NCBI GenBank assembly: GCA_963556145.1
Contig: OY744468.1
Location: forward strand, 5,394,001-5,458,000
Source: Hygrocybe punicea
Taxonomy: Eukaryota > Basidiomycota > Agaricomycetes > Agaricales > Hygrophoraceae
Direction: 5' to 3'
Length of the DNA: 64,000 nt
Shown: positions 24,331 through 35,364 of the stretch, piece by piece
Layout of the letters: each line of letters opens with the position of its first letter
How positions within the stretch are numbered: position 1 is the first letter of the stretch
The notes under the pieces: model-generated
What the model was told of the DNA's origin: nothing
Databases searched by the model: none
Seen by the model: only the letters and a program-made list of their open reading frames with translations
Position numbers and translations under genes: made by a program

Positions 24331-27300
24331 TCATGTACCCAGTACATTCTTCCATCGTTGTCCGCCTTCCTCACTCAACACCCGTTCGACTTCACCCTGG
24401 TCCAAATTCAGCAGCACTCTCCTGTCATCCTCCGGTTTCCTTGAGACAGATAGGCCGTCTTCCATCAATATCGCCCGTGATGCAAGGAGCGAGTCCACAA
24501 CAAGCAACAGCTCTGCTTGCGTAGGCTTCCGCGTTGGCTCGTCCTGCCCCGGCAGCACGTTCGTATAGATCAGATGCTGATGCTTGACCTATTTCTTGTA
24601 GATTAGAGCCAATTCCTATAAGACACTCAGCTTCTTTTTTTTCTCACCTCGCCCCATTTGATCTCCTCGATTCCCTCTCGCTTGATGCACTTGAGCAACG
24701 CAGCCAGCATGATGCGTTCGTGCAAGCTAGATTCCCTCAGATACGCTGCAGTAGGGCTGTTTTGCAAGACCTTGATGACATTCTTGACATCCTCGGTGCG
24801 TGCAGGACGACGACGGGGCTGGACCAGCTCGACAGTCCGCCTATACCAGGAAACAAACACACACGTGTCAGCATCTCATTAGGGAAAGATGAGAAAGAGA
24901 ATCAAATACGAAACCTGCAAATGTCCAAAACTCGCCGAGCGTCCCCACTGATAGATGAAACTTTCATCGCTGCAAATTTCACACCATCTTGGGTGATCAC
25001 ATCTGGAATGGAGCCATCTAGACCTTCTTTCGCACTTCGTAGCCTCGCATGTACAATTTTCTCGAGTTGCTGTGTCGTGTAAGGCTGGAAGTTTATTCTG
25101 ACCATCCCTAAATAACCAATTTTGAAATGTGTCAGTTCAAGAGCGGCAGCCATGTAATCAGAGGACATACCCAGCCGACTCCTCACCCTCCCAGTCATAA
25201 CTCGCTCCGGCAAGTCCATTGTGTTGGCAACAGCAAGCACAACCAGCTTGGACCCCGCTAGTGTTGGCCAGTTGAAAAAGTTGTATACAACATCTTGCGT
25301 GGTTGTCATTAGCTGGTCAAGCTCATCCATAAGAACAACACTACCAACATGTAATGTTGGGGAAACATTAAGTGCCGTTATCTTTGGTCTGGGATATATA
25401 CAGCAGTCTACTAACCAAGCGTGTCCACCAGGTCCAGCCCTCGCCCCGGCACTGAAGTGTCGTGTGAGTTGCTTTAGTGACTCCTTTGCACTGATCTTGA
25501 GGTGTCCCTCTGAGGTGGCGTCGTGTCCTGAGACAGACTCCCACAATAGTCCATAGGCAGCAGCAGGTTCGGGGATCTTGAGCCCGTTGATCTCGACATA
25601 TGTAAATGGATTAGCTTCCTAAGATATAAGTCAGCACGCGGAGGATCCAAGAACAAAAAAAGACAAATAAACATTTTGTTCTGCCATCCGCTTCAACTCT
25701 CGCACGACAGCGTGGACCGTGGCAGTCTTGCCCGAGCCAGGAACCCCGGATATGTCTGGAAACATAAACAAGCGTTCAATCTCGCAAGAAAGCCAATGCC
25801 AAACATGGGGGTTACTTACAAACACATCCCCCACTACCGTCTTCCAGAAGTTCCTCCACTGCTCGCAAAATGCGGACAAATTCTTCTTCTCTGCAAGGCA
25901 AAGCATCGGGTTGTGCAGCAACATGAAGCTCGTGCATCGCGCGGAGCCAGGGATCCGCCGGGAGATTGAACTGTTCGGCTTGGAGACGTTTGCTGTAATT
26001 CCCTTCCGAGGGACGAACAACTAAGGACTTAGCATTCGCACCTGCCTGCTTTCGTGCGCGGGCCCGGATGGCAGCTTTGGAGTGTGGGGTAGGTAGGGCA
26101 AGGGTACGGACGGAGCGACGGGGGGTCTTGTTTGTGCCGGGGGTTGTAGGCTTGTTCGGGAGCTTTGGCTTCCTGGGAGTGACCGTTGTCATCGAGCGTG
26201 CACGCCTTTTGGAAGGCGTTTTGGGTGGGTCATCGAGGTCAGAGAATAGTGGCGAATTCCGGACGGAGAAGGCTGGGAGCTCGTCGTCTGAGTTATCTGA
26301 GTTATTTTTGGGATGGAATTCCTCCTCAGCCTCGTCAAGCTTTCGTTTTTTCCTCGGGCTTCTTCTCGGTTCATCGACATAATCAAACTCGTGGGCTTTA
26401 TTATCTGCGCGTTCCTCTTTGATCTCCCCGGCCGGTTTTCGCTTAACATTCGGACTCTTGCACGGGTGTTCATCGATAGTGACGTTCCATGCGTCGCCAT
26501 TCCCCCCGTCGTGATCAGACGTTTCGTTCAGGGCCTCGGTACGATGAATTTCCCACTGTAATCCGTAGAACAGTCCGCGTTGTGGATCCACAGCGAGGTG
26601 GCAATAAAACTGTTCGTTCTCCTCGTGGGTGTTATCACAGGAGGACATGACTCGAGATCGTTTGGTAGGAGAAATCGACCACGCTAGCGTGCTCTTGGCT
26701 TCTGCCAGGGGTGGAGGTTCGCTTGAGACGGTGCAGTGGCAAATAATTTGAGAAGTAGAGAGAACAGCGCTGGACGATAATGAATAGTATATTTCGTTCT
26801 ACGAAGGAATTAGGCAATAAGCTATGATCATCTTAATTTAAGGGACTCACTTCAACATGATTCCGTTTGGCACGTATACCGGCCAACTCTGTCGGGCGCA
26901 GAAACCAATGTACCTTTACCCGCATTACACCGTATCCGTGCAGTTTGCCACGTACTTCCTGCTTCGTTTCCCACATCGAAACGATCACTGCAACGCTAGG
27001 AAGGTTGGCTGAACTCGAGACTAACACAGTGTCTCCGATCTTGTACGTTTCGGCGTCGTGTTCCTTTTCCTTTCCTTTACTTTTTCCCGCAGTCCTTCCG
27101 CGACGGACTCGTACCAAGGGACTCCCCCTGGAAAATGCCTCGTAGAGGGATGTCCGCATCGGCACATCTTGATCCCATTCGTCTTGCTCATCCTCCCAAA
27201 GGTCTCCTGATTGGGCTGGCCGTACGTGTCGTGGCTCACCCAACCATCGACACGACGTTGGGCTGTCAGAAATTTCTAAGTTGGGAATAAAAGGTTGAAA

Positions 27301-27348
27301 GCGCGTGGAGCGACGAGTGGGTGTTTGGGTAATGGAATTTTTTGCCAT
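24331..27348 (-). CDS. ORC1: Origin recognition complex subunit 1
   Basis: Spliced model complement(24331..24588, 24648..24840, 24915..25107, 25171..25340, 25416..25618, 25673..25755, 25820..26798, 26851..27348), 858 residues, all introns 52-75 nt. ORC1 is the ATPase subunit that marks replication origins and helps load MCM. An N-terminal BAH domain (about 80-230) is followed by a basic, disordered linker, then the AAA+ domain with Walker A GVPGSGKT (496-503) and Walker B VVLMDELD (589-596), a sensor region, and a winged-helix C-terminus. One donor is GTTTAT (25672), weaker than the rest but supported by frame and family sequence. The start is the first ATG before the BAH domain. Confidence 0.93.
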
Positions 27349-27796
27349 TGCGTCGCGTCAACGCGATTATTGCAATCCAAACAGGTCCAAATTTTCAACT
27401 TTTCAACCTACAACTTGTAATTCAAGTTCGTGATGCAACTCTAGTCTCTGGAGCCATAAGCTAAAGCACCCTTGTCCTAACTCCTGAGGCCTGTAAGGCT
27501 TAGGGGTTTTGGTGATTCAAAACAGTCTTCGCTTCAACGGCTTTGGTTCTTAGTATCAAGTCGGTTCCCTGACTTCCCAATTTGAGCTGATCACTTGTTT
27601 TCCATATCCTATGATTGACTTGTTCTCACTTGGCGAGCTCAAGGATTTGCTTGTCAATTCCTAGATGGTAACCTCGTCGGGTCGAGCTTTTGTACATTTG
27701 CGGGCGGGTGAGTTAAGATAAATTCCCTTTATCACAAATGAACCTTGCATTTGTGTCTTTTTAGGCATTCCCTCTGTTCTGCCATGGCGGATGAGG

Positions 27797-27804
27797 TATT
27801 TAAA
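27797..27804 (+). promoter_or_regulatory. TATA box of secreted-peptide gene 2
   Basis: TATTTAAA, 110 bp before the start codon, in the same context as copy 1 (GAGGTATTTAAACGCTG). The spacing is longer by an extra CACTCCATACCAACCTCTT-like insertion. Confidence 0.6.
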
Positions 27805-27913
27805 CGCTGCGATTTAGCACACAGTACTCATCCCCCAACCTCTATCAACCTCTTCACTCCATACCAACCTCTTCACTCTTTCGTCTTCTCAACCCCCCCC
27901 ACAAAACATCATA

Positions 27914-28149
27914 ATGCAATCCAAGTTCTTCGTCGCCATTGTCCTGGCAGCCTGTGCGTCTATTCTTGCTCACAAATCTTACGCCTTTCTTACACCCTTT
28001 CCCCCCCTCCAGTGTCCGCTTTTGTCGTGGCATCGCCCATCCCCGCCCCCGTCGCGGAGGAACTTTCCAACGTTGGCCGCGAAGCCGATCCCGAAGCTGA
28101 TCCTGAACCGATTTGCTGGGTCGTCGGTAACACCACGACCTGCAACTAA
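27914..28149 (+). CDS. Small secreted peptide precursor, copy 2
   Basis: Exons 27914..27953 and 28013..28149, 59-nt intron, 58 residues. It differs from copy 1 at two residues only: Thr to Ala in the signal peptide and Asn to Asp in the dipeptide spacer (EADPEADPEP). The C-terminal ICWVVGNTTTCN is unchanged. The upstream and downstream DNA differs more than the coding part, which suggests selection on the protein or gene conversion. Function unknown. Confidence 0.75.
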
Positions 28150-28653
28150 GGGAATTCTACCTTGAGCTACCCTACCAAGTCATATTTCGATTCCCTGATA
28201 CCGATTCATGCGACTTGAACACCCTATTAGAGAGCATTTTTATAGACTTCATTTATCCTGTACTTATAAACCGACCGGCATCGTTTGTCTTTGCGTTGAC
28301 ACTCCTTGGAGATTCCGCACCAACTCGTCACTTTTCGCGCCCTACACTCTTTCCTACTTAGATCTATATACTTTCTTTTCGTGTATTATCAACCATACAA
28401 AGACTGACAAAAGGAATTCATTTTATTTGACTTCGGATTTTCCTTCTTTGCTTTTGCTTCGCGTGGAGAAGACAACACTTTCAACAAGCGTCAAAAGATA
28501 TGCCAAATGCACTTGGTGCAGATCTCTTCCGGCACGAGGGGTCGCACAGCTCACGCTTGCTCCTGTCGTCTAGAACTATGGAAAGCAACCACTGTGATCG
28601 TGGGTCAGGTTGAACGTCAATCATCAGATTGACCTAGGTCGTGGTACAATTAA

Positions 28654-28860
28654 CCTAAGATTGGACTTTCATCTCATATCATGTGACTTGTAGAATAATG
28701 CTCGAAAACGCAATGAAATGTAATTTAAAAACTAAGCAGGACGAAAATGAGAATTCTGGGCTGATCATAATTAGAAACAAGCCCTATTAAATATATCTGT
28801 AACATAACTGGGTGCCATTCCACAGGATTAAATATAATCCAGAATAAAAATTTAGATGTT
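28654..28860 (+). repeat. Left terminal inverted repeat of Harbinger element
   Basis: Matches in reverse the pieces 34548-34692 and about 32870-33065. It is uninterrupted here, which gives the empty-site sequence for both elements nested in the right copy. Confidence 0.8.
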
Positions 28861-29249
28861 CACACGGACAATAAAGGAAGTCAGCCGTACTGCCGAGATC
28901 AGTTGAGGTCCGATTTGGTGGTCAGCCTAATTCGACGCATGAATAAACCATCTTCTAATACGACCCTCCCCCCCCCTCGACAGACTTTATTTTGTCATAA
29001 CATTCCATTTCAGGTTGTGATATTCCATTTTAGGGGGAAACTTTGAGATTCCGCTTGAATCCCACATGACACTCTCAGCCCGCTCACTCTAGATGTCACT
29101 CACTCTAGCCTACCGCTACCGCTAACTACTGCCACCTGGCACAGTGCTAACCACTCTCTCTCTATCTATTGTCCTCTCAACGCACAGGTGAGATCTGAAG
29201 TAATTGTTTTTTTTTTGATGCTAAACCTTGATTGCACCATCATGTTCAA
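28861..29249. other. Non-coding interior of the Harbinger element
   Basis: Nothing coding. It contains a C8 run (28969-28976), the phrase ATTCCATTT twice, CACTCTAG repeats, and a T10 run near 29207. Confidence 0.5.
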
Positions 29250-29630
29250 TACACTTGCAGTCCGCCATGGCTGCCTGGTACCCACAGCGCTCTGCCCCGA
29301 CAAAGTGGCAAGGTCCCTGTCCGCCCTCTCCTGAGATGCGCGCCCATGATAGGTCACAATATCTTTTTATTTATTACGCTAACCTATATCAACAATACAC
29401 TCGCAGTCCATCATGGTCACCTGATACCCACAGTGCACTGCCCCGACAAATTGGCAAGGTCTCCGTCCACCCTCTCCTGAGATGTGCGCCCCCGATAGGT
29501 TGCAATACCTTTTTTTTTGGCACCAAACCTCATGTGGCCTTCGCCTGATACCTATAGTACACTGTCCCGACGAAGCAGCAAGATCCCCATCCACCTCTCC
29601 TGAGATGTGTGCCCCAGATAGGTTGCAAGA
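29250..29630 (+). repeat. Three diverged tandem copies upstream of the Myb/SANT gene
   Basis: A unit built of CGCAGTCC..ATGG, CTGATACCCACAG, GCCCCGACAAA, CCTCTCCTGAGATG and GATAGGTTGCAA recurs at about 29250-29375, 29395-29512 and 29535-29630. Copies are about 75-85% alike. The array ends directly upstream of a TATA box. Confidence 0.8.
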
Positions 29631-29655
29631 TCCGAAGGAAAAGATAATGCAAACG

Positions 29656-29662
29656 TATAAAA
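29656..29662 (+). promoter_or_regulatory. TATA box of the Myb/SANT gene
   Basis: TATAAAA (GTATAAAAGG), 96 bp before ATG 29758. Confidence 0.6.
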
Positions 29663-29757
29663 GGTGAATGACATTTACTGTCTCTCGCAACACACAACAC
29701 TCACTCGTTTTCAGCTCAACGCTTCTTAACAAAAAACCACATTCATTTTATCTTGCA

Positions 29758-31242
29758 ATGTCTGAACTCCCTCCATATCGCTTCCCGGCATATCCTGTCA
29801 CCAACAATCAGCCGAATGACTCGTGCAACCAATTCAACTTCTATATGCCGCCTCCAGATGTCAACATGGGGCTGGGACCTGTCATCAACGCTGACCCAGG
29901 CCCTCTCAGCGCTGCCAATCAGGTAAGCTACGCTATTTGCTCCTATCATGCCCCGGTTGACGACAACCTGACAGTTTCAACATGATATGCCATTTATGCC
30001 GCTAATTCCCGGGCTGCTCCCGATCTTGCCAGCTGACGGAGACAAAGCTGCTCCATCCCAGAAAAGGATGGGCAGAAAGCTGAAAGCCGTCACCAAGGTT
30101 GCTGGCCCGTGACACGTCCCGTTGTCTCATAAAGACAATACCTCCAAACCCAGCTATGACAGCAACGAGAGTGACCTTGTCCCATCTGTCAAGCGTTGTG
30201 GATGCCCTTCAGGTTCTGCGAACTTCCTCACTGCAGATGTCAGCATCCTTCTCGACTTCATTGAACAAGAACTTCCTTGTGGCCAGCGGGGCTGGCAAAA
30301 GGTCCATGTGAAATATAGCCAATGGGCCGCCAGAAATGGACAACCCTCTCGCACTGCAAGCTCTCTTGAAACTAAATATAAGCAAGTGAGCGGTGCCATC
30401 ATTATTGTAACAGCTTGATATTGATGTGAGTTTTCTACAGCTAGTGAAAGTTACGAAGCCTACTGGGAATGCCAAGTGCCCCCCACTGATCACCCGAGCT
30501 CACGAAATTGAGACGCTCATCAATGAGCACACTGGAACGTGAGATCTCTTGGATTCAGAGTTCGCAGACCTTGAGGAAGGCGAAGCTGCAGATGATCCAG
30601 AGGCCGCTATCAACATCAGTAGCGATGAGGTCGAGGAGCTTCCCATTGAAGGCACGGATTGCATGCCGCCCGGATGCTGGCACTCATGCCCAGAAGATGC
30701 CTCGGGTCAATCGTGGACTCGACGTCATGGATAAACTCACGGCGGCGCTGGATCCGACTCATCAACATGATCACGATGACCACCGTGCACAACGTGGGTT
30801 CGAACAGATGCAATACCTTGCCATCATGCAACAGCTTCGTGACTCGCAGGGGACTATTGAGTCCCTGCGACACCAAGTTTCAAAGTTACAGGGATGTATT
30901 CAAACTTCAGAGACGGCTCGTGAGCGTGCAGAGTTCCAGCTAGAGATCATGGAAATGTCGATGGGTACACGCCAAATTCCACGAGTTGTCATGCCAGCAG
31001 TACCACCCCGAGCTCGAGCCAAGGTGCGAACGAAGAGGAAGCATGAAGAAATACACCCCGACGGTAGCGGTCACATCATGTGGTTGACGGACACTGATAT
31101 CTCTGATAGTGACAAGGAAAATAAAGATATTTGCCACCCTTTACCCCCTCTTAGTACCAGCACCCTCCCATCGCCATCGACAGCCTTCAGGTCCGATGAA
31201 GCAGTATGTTGCGGGAACCTCCACTGTCTTGTAGAGTCATAA
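29758..31242 (+). pseudogene. Myb/SANT-like (DUF6818-type) transposon protein, broken
   Basis: Exons 29758..29922, 29975..30108, 30154..30385 and 30441..31242. After a Pro-rich leader, residues from about 30200 form a DNA-binding helix region (LLDFIEQELPCGQRGWQKVH..YSQWAA), then SLETKYKQLVKVTKPTG.AKCPP, the conserved core of the fungal DUF6818/Myb-like family. The C-terminal half is a Gln/Glu-rich coiled coil with a basic tail (RTKRKHEE). The gene is broken twice: TGA at 30540-30542 where Arg (CGA) is expected in HTGTRDLL, and a frame change near 30645-30660. In Harbinger elements this partner recruits the transposase to DNA. Confidence 0.75.
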
Positions 31243-31405
31243 GTCAACCGTTTTTTTACCAACCATAGCCTGTCCTTATGAGTGACTGATTTCCTTACCA
31301 ACTATTGCCTGTCGTTATTGATTGATTTCTGTACCAACTATCACCTGTCGTTATTGATTTCCTATGTCTATGTAGTACGTAGCAACAGTCCTTACAATAT
31401 ACTTC

Positions 31406-32747
31406 TTATTCATACATAGCAACTGTGTGAAACCTTGAAACACGATCATTTGATCGTTTATCAGAGAAAAGCATATTACCAAAGTCTGAGAAAATCACTC
31501 CATCCTCATGAGTGACCTGCCATTGAGGCTTGTAGACGGTCTGTATTTGATTTAGACCAACCCAGGAGGTCCGCAAACAGTGTCCACGGATACAGATCTC
31601 CAGGAGATCTCCTCGCCGTTCCTTGTGCATCACCCCGAGTGGAACACAGAGCTGGCCCCAGCACCCTTTGATGGCCCGATTCCCCCACTCAGCCGTCTGA
31701 TGATAGGATAGGAGTTCTCGATCAAATGCCATCTGATATTCAATCTCTTCTTGAGTTCCCTGCAGGAATTGTCCTGCCTTAAGTGGCACCTGAATATGGC
31801 CTGCAATTGCATCAGCACCACGTGGGAATGCTGAGTTGGCTACTAGGTAGTAATCGGGAGGTGTGTGATCACGCAATTTTATGTAGATGGGCTTGGCGAC
31901 TCGGGCGTCATGCCAGCTGCCCGGTGCATTGAGATTGGCGGCAATAATGAGGCCTATTTAGTAATGTCAGCCAGTCTGAGTGCAATAAAAGTGGTGACTT
32001 ACCTTCAGGGGAAAATACCAATACTGAGCTCACAAAATGAGCTCTCAACCACCCATTATAAGTTGCATTTTCAATATCTTCGTCTGCTGAGGTTTGGACT
32101 GGTAAGTTGAGTCCATCAATACTGGCAAATGCTCCAGTGAGGAGTGGGTGACGACGGACAATGAGAGAATTGAGTTCAGCGAATTTTTCACCCTTGGGCC
32201 ATGTTATTGCAGCATCAGGGATACTTCAGAGGACATGTAGTAGGATTTTGAGACCAAAATTGATGTACCTTGATACCGTTGCCGGGATGAGTGCGAATAT
32301 CTCTTGTAAGCTGGTTTCAGACATTGTGGAGGATAAATAATGCAGGACCAGTCCCAACCCTCCCTCTGCTTCCAATGAATGCCGTCCAGGACGAGGTATT
32401 GCGCAGGATTTCACGTCCGTACGTCGGATTGACCTCGTGTCCCATTGGTCTTGGAAACCACTTTCGAGGATGTAATCAAAAGTTACAACATCAAATCCCA
32501 TAGTAGTGATGAAGCCACGATCTGCCCGGCTCTCCAGGAGTCATTGCCACAGTGTGTTGACATGGGGATCAGGGAGAAGAAGGGGGCGTGTGAGACTGTG
32601 TCAGCTTTGGCTGCGTCGGTGAGCACGAGTCTGGCGGTGAATTTCAGCGCTGAGGAATGGGATGAGAATAGAAGTGATGACATGTTGGTCATCGTCCACC
32701 ATCTCCTCCTCAGTCAGCTGGTTGGAGAGGAGAATATTGCCATCCAT
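31406..32747 (-). pseudogene. Harbinger DDE transposase (DDE_Tnp_4 / HARBI1-like), broken
   Basis: Exons complement(31406..31953, 32003..32747). The frame from ATG 32747 is interrupted by TGA at 32601-32603, 32541-32543 and 32226-32228, each where CGA would restore Arg. Recognisable motifs: IDGLNLPV (first catalytic Asp), GSWHDARVA, then LVANSAFPRG, where the family normally has LVADSAFP, so a likely catalytic Asp has become Asn. The third acidic residue lies in TAEWGNRA. It lies tail to tail with the Myb/SANT gene. Confidence 0.82.
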
Positions 32748-32925
32748 TGATGCGACGATGCAGTGTTACAAATAAGGTAATCGAGATAAACATATTAAAG
32801 TTATATATCACAAGGGCTTATGGTTTTTTGACCCGAATAAACTTAATGCATAAAGCTGTGGCACTGTCATGTGAAAGGTCAAAATTATATTGTGGATTAT
32901 ATTTAATCCTGTGGAAGGGCACCCA

Positions 32926-33045
32926 CTATGTCTCAGTGTGTTCCGATGAAAGAGTAGTATGCCAAATTAGTGCATTTTCAGCAGATTGGTTGTTTCCAAC
33001 GAGAATTGGTATACTACTCTTTCATCTGAACTCACTGAGACATAG
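32926..33045. mobile_element. 120-bp MITE nested in the Harbinger right TIR
   Basis: Inverted ends of about 40 bp, CTATGTCTCAG... and ...CTGAGACATAG, with few mismatches. The undisturbed left terminal repeat reads through this point as CACCCAGTTATGTTAC, showing the insertion cleanly. The duplicated target is short and unclear (TA or TTA-like). Confidence 0.7.
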
Positions 33046-33065
33046 TAATGTTACAGATATATTTA

Positions 33066-34547
33066 CATCAGGAAAACACGGGTTTACTTAATCTGACTTA
33101 ATCGACTTGGTGGACTTAAACACACTTAAACACACTTAACCATAAATTAAAAGAACTTAATTTTAACTAAGAATAAAAGTTCAACTTTTATACCAGTATA
33201 ATGCTACTAGTAGTTGCAGTTAGTACTTGTGCCGGTTCTAGTGCTGGTGCTGGTGCCGTGCCGGTCTGTGTCCCTACTGTCATGCTGAGAAGTTGAAAAA
33301 AAAGCAAAGTCCATACTTTACCTTTGTTTGGTCCATGTTCACTTTTGTCTTCACACGCATACCAACACCTGCACCCGTGCCAGAACCAGTGCCTACGCCA
33401 GTACCAGCATGGCATAGCGGAGGGCATCTTATAGGTAAAAAACTTGACCCAAAGTTTCTTCCTCATTGACATGCTTTTAGGATGGTGAGGACAATAATGA
33501 GAGTGATGACAACGAGGCGGAGGACAAGGACGGTGGAGGCAAGTACGGCAAGGCCAATGACCAGGATGGCAAGGCTGATGTCCAGGATGGCCAGCATGGC
33601 AATGAGGATGGTGGTGGTTGCGACCATGACAATAGGACAAGCAGGATGGCACGACCAGGACGGCGACTAGGACGATGAGCACTAACACCCCACCAGCACG
33701 CACACGATGGCAGTACCAGCAAGCAGTGCCAGCGCAGGCCAGGAGGAGCAGTGCTGGGACCAGCCAGCATGATGGTGAGGACGGCGGCGAGGTGGAATGT
33801 TTCAAGTAAGCCAAGCCGCTTTCTTCTCTTGCCACTAGAGATGGGTACTCACATGGGTGCCCATGCCAGTGTCAGTTCTAGCACCGGCACCAGCATTAGC
33901 ACCAGCAACAGCATCACCACTGGCAGTGCCAGCGCTGCATCAGTGCTGTGGCATGTGTTTCTGCAGCAGCACAATCAGGCTGCTATTATGGGGGGCAAAG
34001 TGATGCTGGTGGGCTCTCGTAACGTACTGCTTACCCTCTCTGCTGCTGCCCTTTGAGAAGTTGACATCCACAGCTCATTCCAACATGCACCTACCCCACC
34101 GCCCTCCCATGTGCCAGTTCCGGCATGGCACACCAATGGCACCAGCAGAGCACACCGACGGAACCAGCATGGCACAACAATGGTGCCAGCTGGCACTAGC
34201 ACCAGCACCCATGCCAGTACCAGCATGGCAACAGTGCCAGTGCCGGTGGTGATCACGAGGACAAGGATGATGGAAACGAGGTCATCAAATTCACCAGCGC
34301 TGAGCAAATGTCTATCCTTGTAAGCCCTTTTATTGACCTGCTCTCCGTGCAATCATCAACTGATCATTTTTGTTTCAGGCTGCTATTATAAAATTTTATT
34401 CATAAAAATAAAGGAATAAGTGAAATTAAGTAGATGGACCTTCTTAATTCCACTTAATCACTTAACTACTTAAAAAGCCTTAATTTATAAAATAAGTCGG
34501 ATTAAGTCAGATTAAGTCAGACTAAGTAAACCTGTGTTTTCCTGATG
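33066..34547. mobile_element. 1.48-kb TIR element nested in the Harbinger right TIR
   Basis: Ends are inverted: CATCAGGAAAACACGGGTTT at 33066 and its partner finishing CCTGATG at 34547, followed inward by CTTAATCTGACTTAATC-type subterminal repeats on both sides. Flanking triplets are TTA (33063-33065) and CTA (34548-34550); the intact left repeat reads TATTTAATAGGG, so a TTA duplication with one change fits. The interior is low-complexity (CCAGCACTAGCACC, GCATGGCAC, GGTGAGGAC phrases on both strands) with long but compositionally trivial open frames. It is non-autonomous and may be mobilised by a Harbinger transposase. Confidence 0.75.
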
Positions 34548-34692
34548 CTAATAGGGCTTGTTTCTAATTATGATTGGCCCAGAATTCTTATTTTCATCCT
34601 GCTTAGTTTCTAAATTACATTTCACTGTGTTTTCAAGCATTATTCTACAAGTCACATGATGTGAGATGAAAGTCCACAAGCCCAATCTTAGG

Positions 34693-35364
34693 TCATTTAC
34701 TCTAAGATGAAAAGTAATCTATAAATGCAAAAATCATCCTAATCATACCTGAGTGCTTGGTTGGGCAGTCCACGACATCAGCGACCTCTATGGCATGCAG
34801 AATGTCAACCACATACATCACAGCTGTTGGCATCCAGCTATTGAAAACCGGCACATGTATACATGTGAAAACTGGCAGGATTTGAAGACAGTACACATAG
34901 TCACACACTGGCTTTTATTGGATTTGCAGTATCATCAGACACAGGTGACATGAACGTAAATGAGGGAAGGAGAAAAGAAATGAGGAAGAAGAGGGAGGGT
35001 GCAGGTGGCAGGAGTGTCTGGAAAGGGGAGCAGTCACATTGGTGGATCATCAGGAAAAACACTTCTGGTCCCATGGGGTCCTGGGAAATCCCAAATTTCC
35101 CAGGGTCACCAGGGAGTGTCACAGAGCTCCACAGAGCATCTTAGAGCTTCTCAGAGCATCTTAGAGGTTCAGAATCACGCTTGACCTAGAAATACTAAAT
35201 AAACATATGCCATGTGCTTGGAGGCATACTGATTAGGATTGTTTAATGTCTTATGGAGTATATTATGCCACACAATGTATTTATCTACCTTAGCTGTTTG
35301 CAATGCCAGTGGCCCCACTGTTGTCTCACCGCCTGCTGGAAAATACAACATTCTAATACTATTG
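34693..35364. other. Spacer between Harbinger and Plavaka elements
   Basis: No supported gene. It holds a 38-bp dispersed repeat (34723-34760), a hairpin around CCTGGGAAAT...ATTTCCCAGG (35080-35106), and a short CAGAGCATCTTAGAG duplication (about 35125-35167). Confidence 0.5.
34723..34760 (+). repeat. 38-bp dispersed repeat (also 52107 and 62921)
   Basis: The phrase AAATGCAAAAATCATCCTAA and the following 18 bp recur at 52107-52144 and 62921-62958 with two substitutions. Flanks on both sides are unrelated. Confidence 0.75.

Larger units (their letters stand above)
27440..28470 (+). repeat. Segmental duplication copy 2 (with 21785-22830)
   Basis: Direct copy of 21785-22830. The match covers the upstream region, TATA box, small gene and its 3' flank. 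Divergence is higher upstream than in the coding part. Confidence 0.85.
28654..34692. mobile_element. PIF/Harbinger-type DNA transposon, ~6.0 kb with nested insertions
   Basis: Inverted ends of about 200 bp (CCTAAGATTGG... at 28654; ...CCAATCTTAGG ending 34692) enclose the two genes typical of Harbinger elements: a Myb/SANT-like DNA-binding protein (+) and a DDE transposase (-), convergently arranged. The flanking triplets are TAA (28651-28653) and TCA (34693-34695), a 3-bp target duplication with one mismatch. The right terminal repeat is split by a 120-bp MITE and a 1.48-kb TIR element. Both genes are broken. Confidence 0.75.

Noticed and set aside
22286..28149. Small secreted genes as basidiomycete mating pheromones
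   Set aside because: No C-terminal CAAX box and a signal peptide is present, unlike the known lipopeptide pheromones.
33188..34352. Frames of 215 and 125 residues in the 1.48-kb element
   Set aside because: The proteins are runs of His/Pro/Cys or Thr/Ala/Met dictated by low-complexity DNA; no conserved domain.
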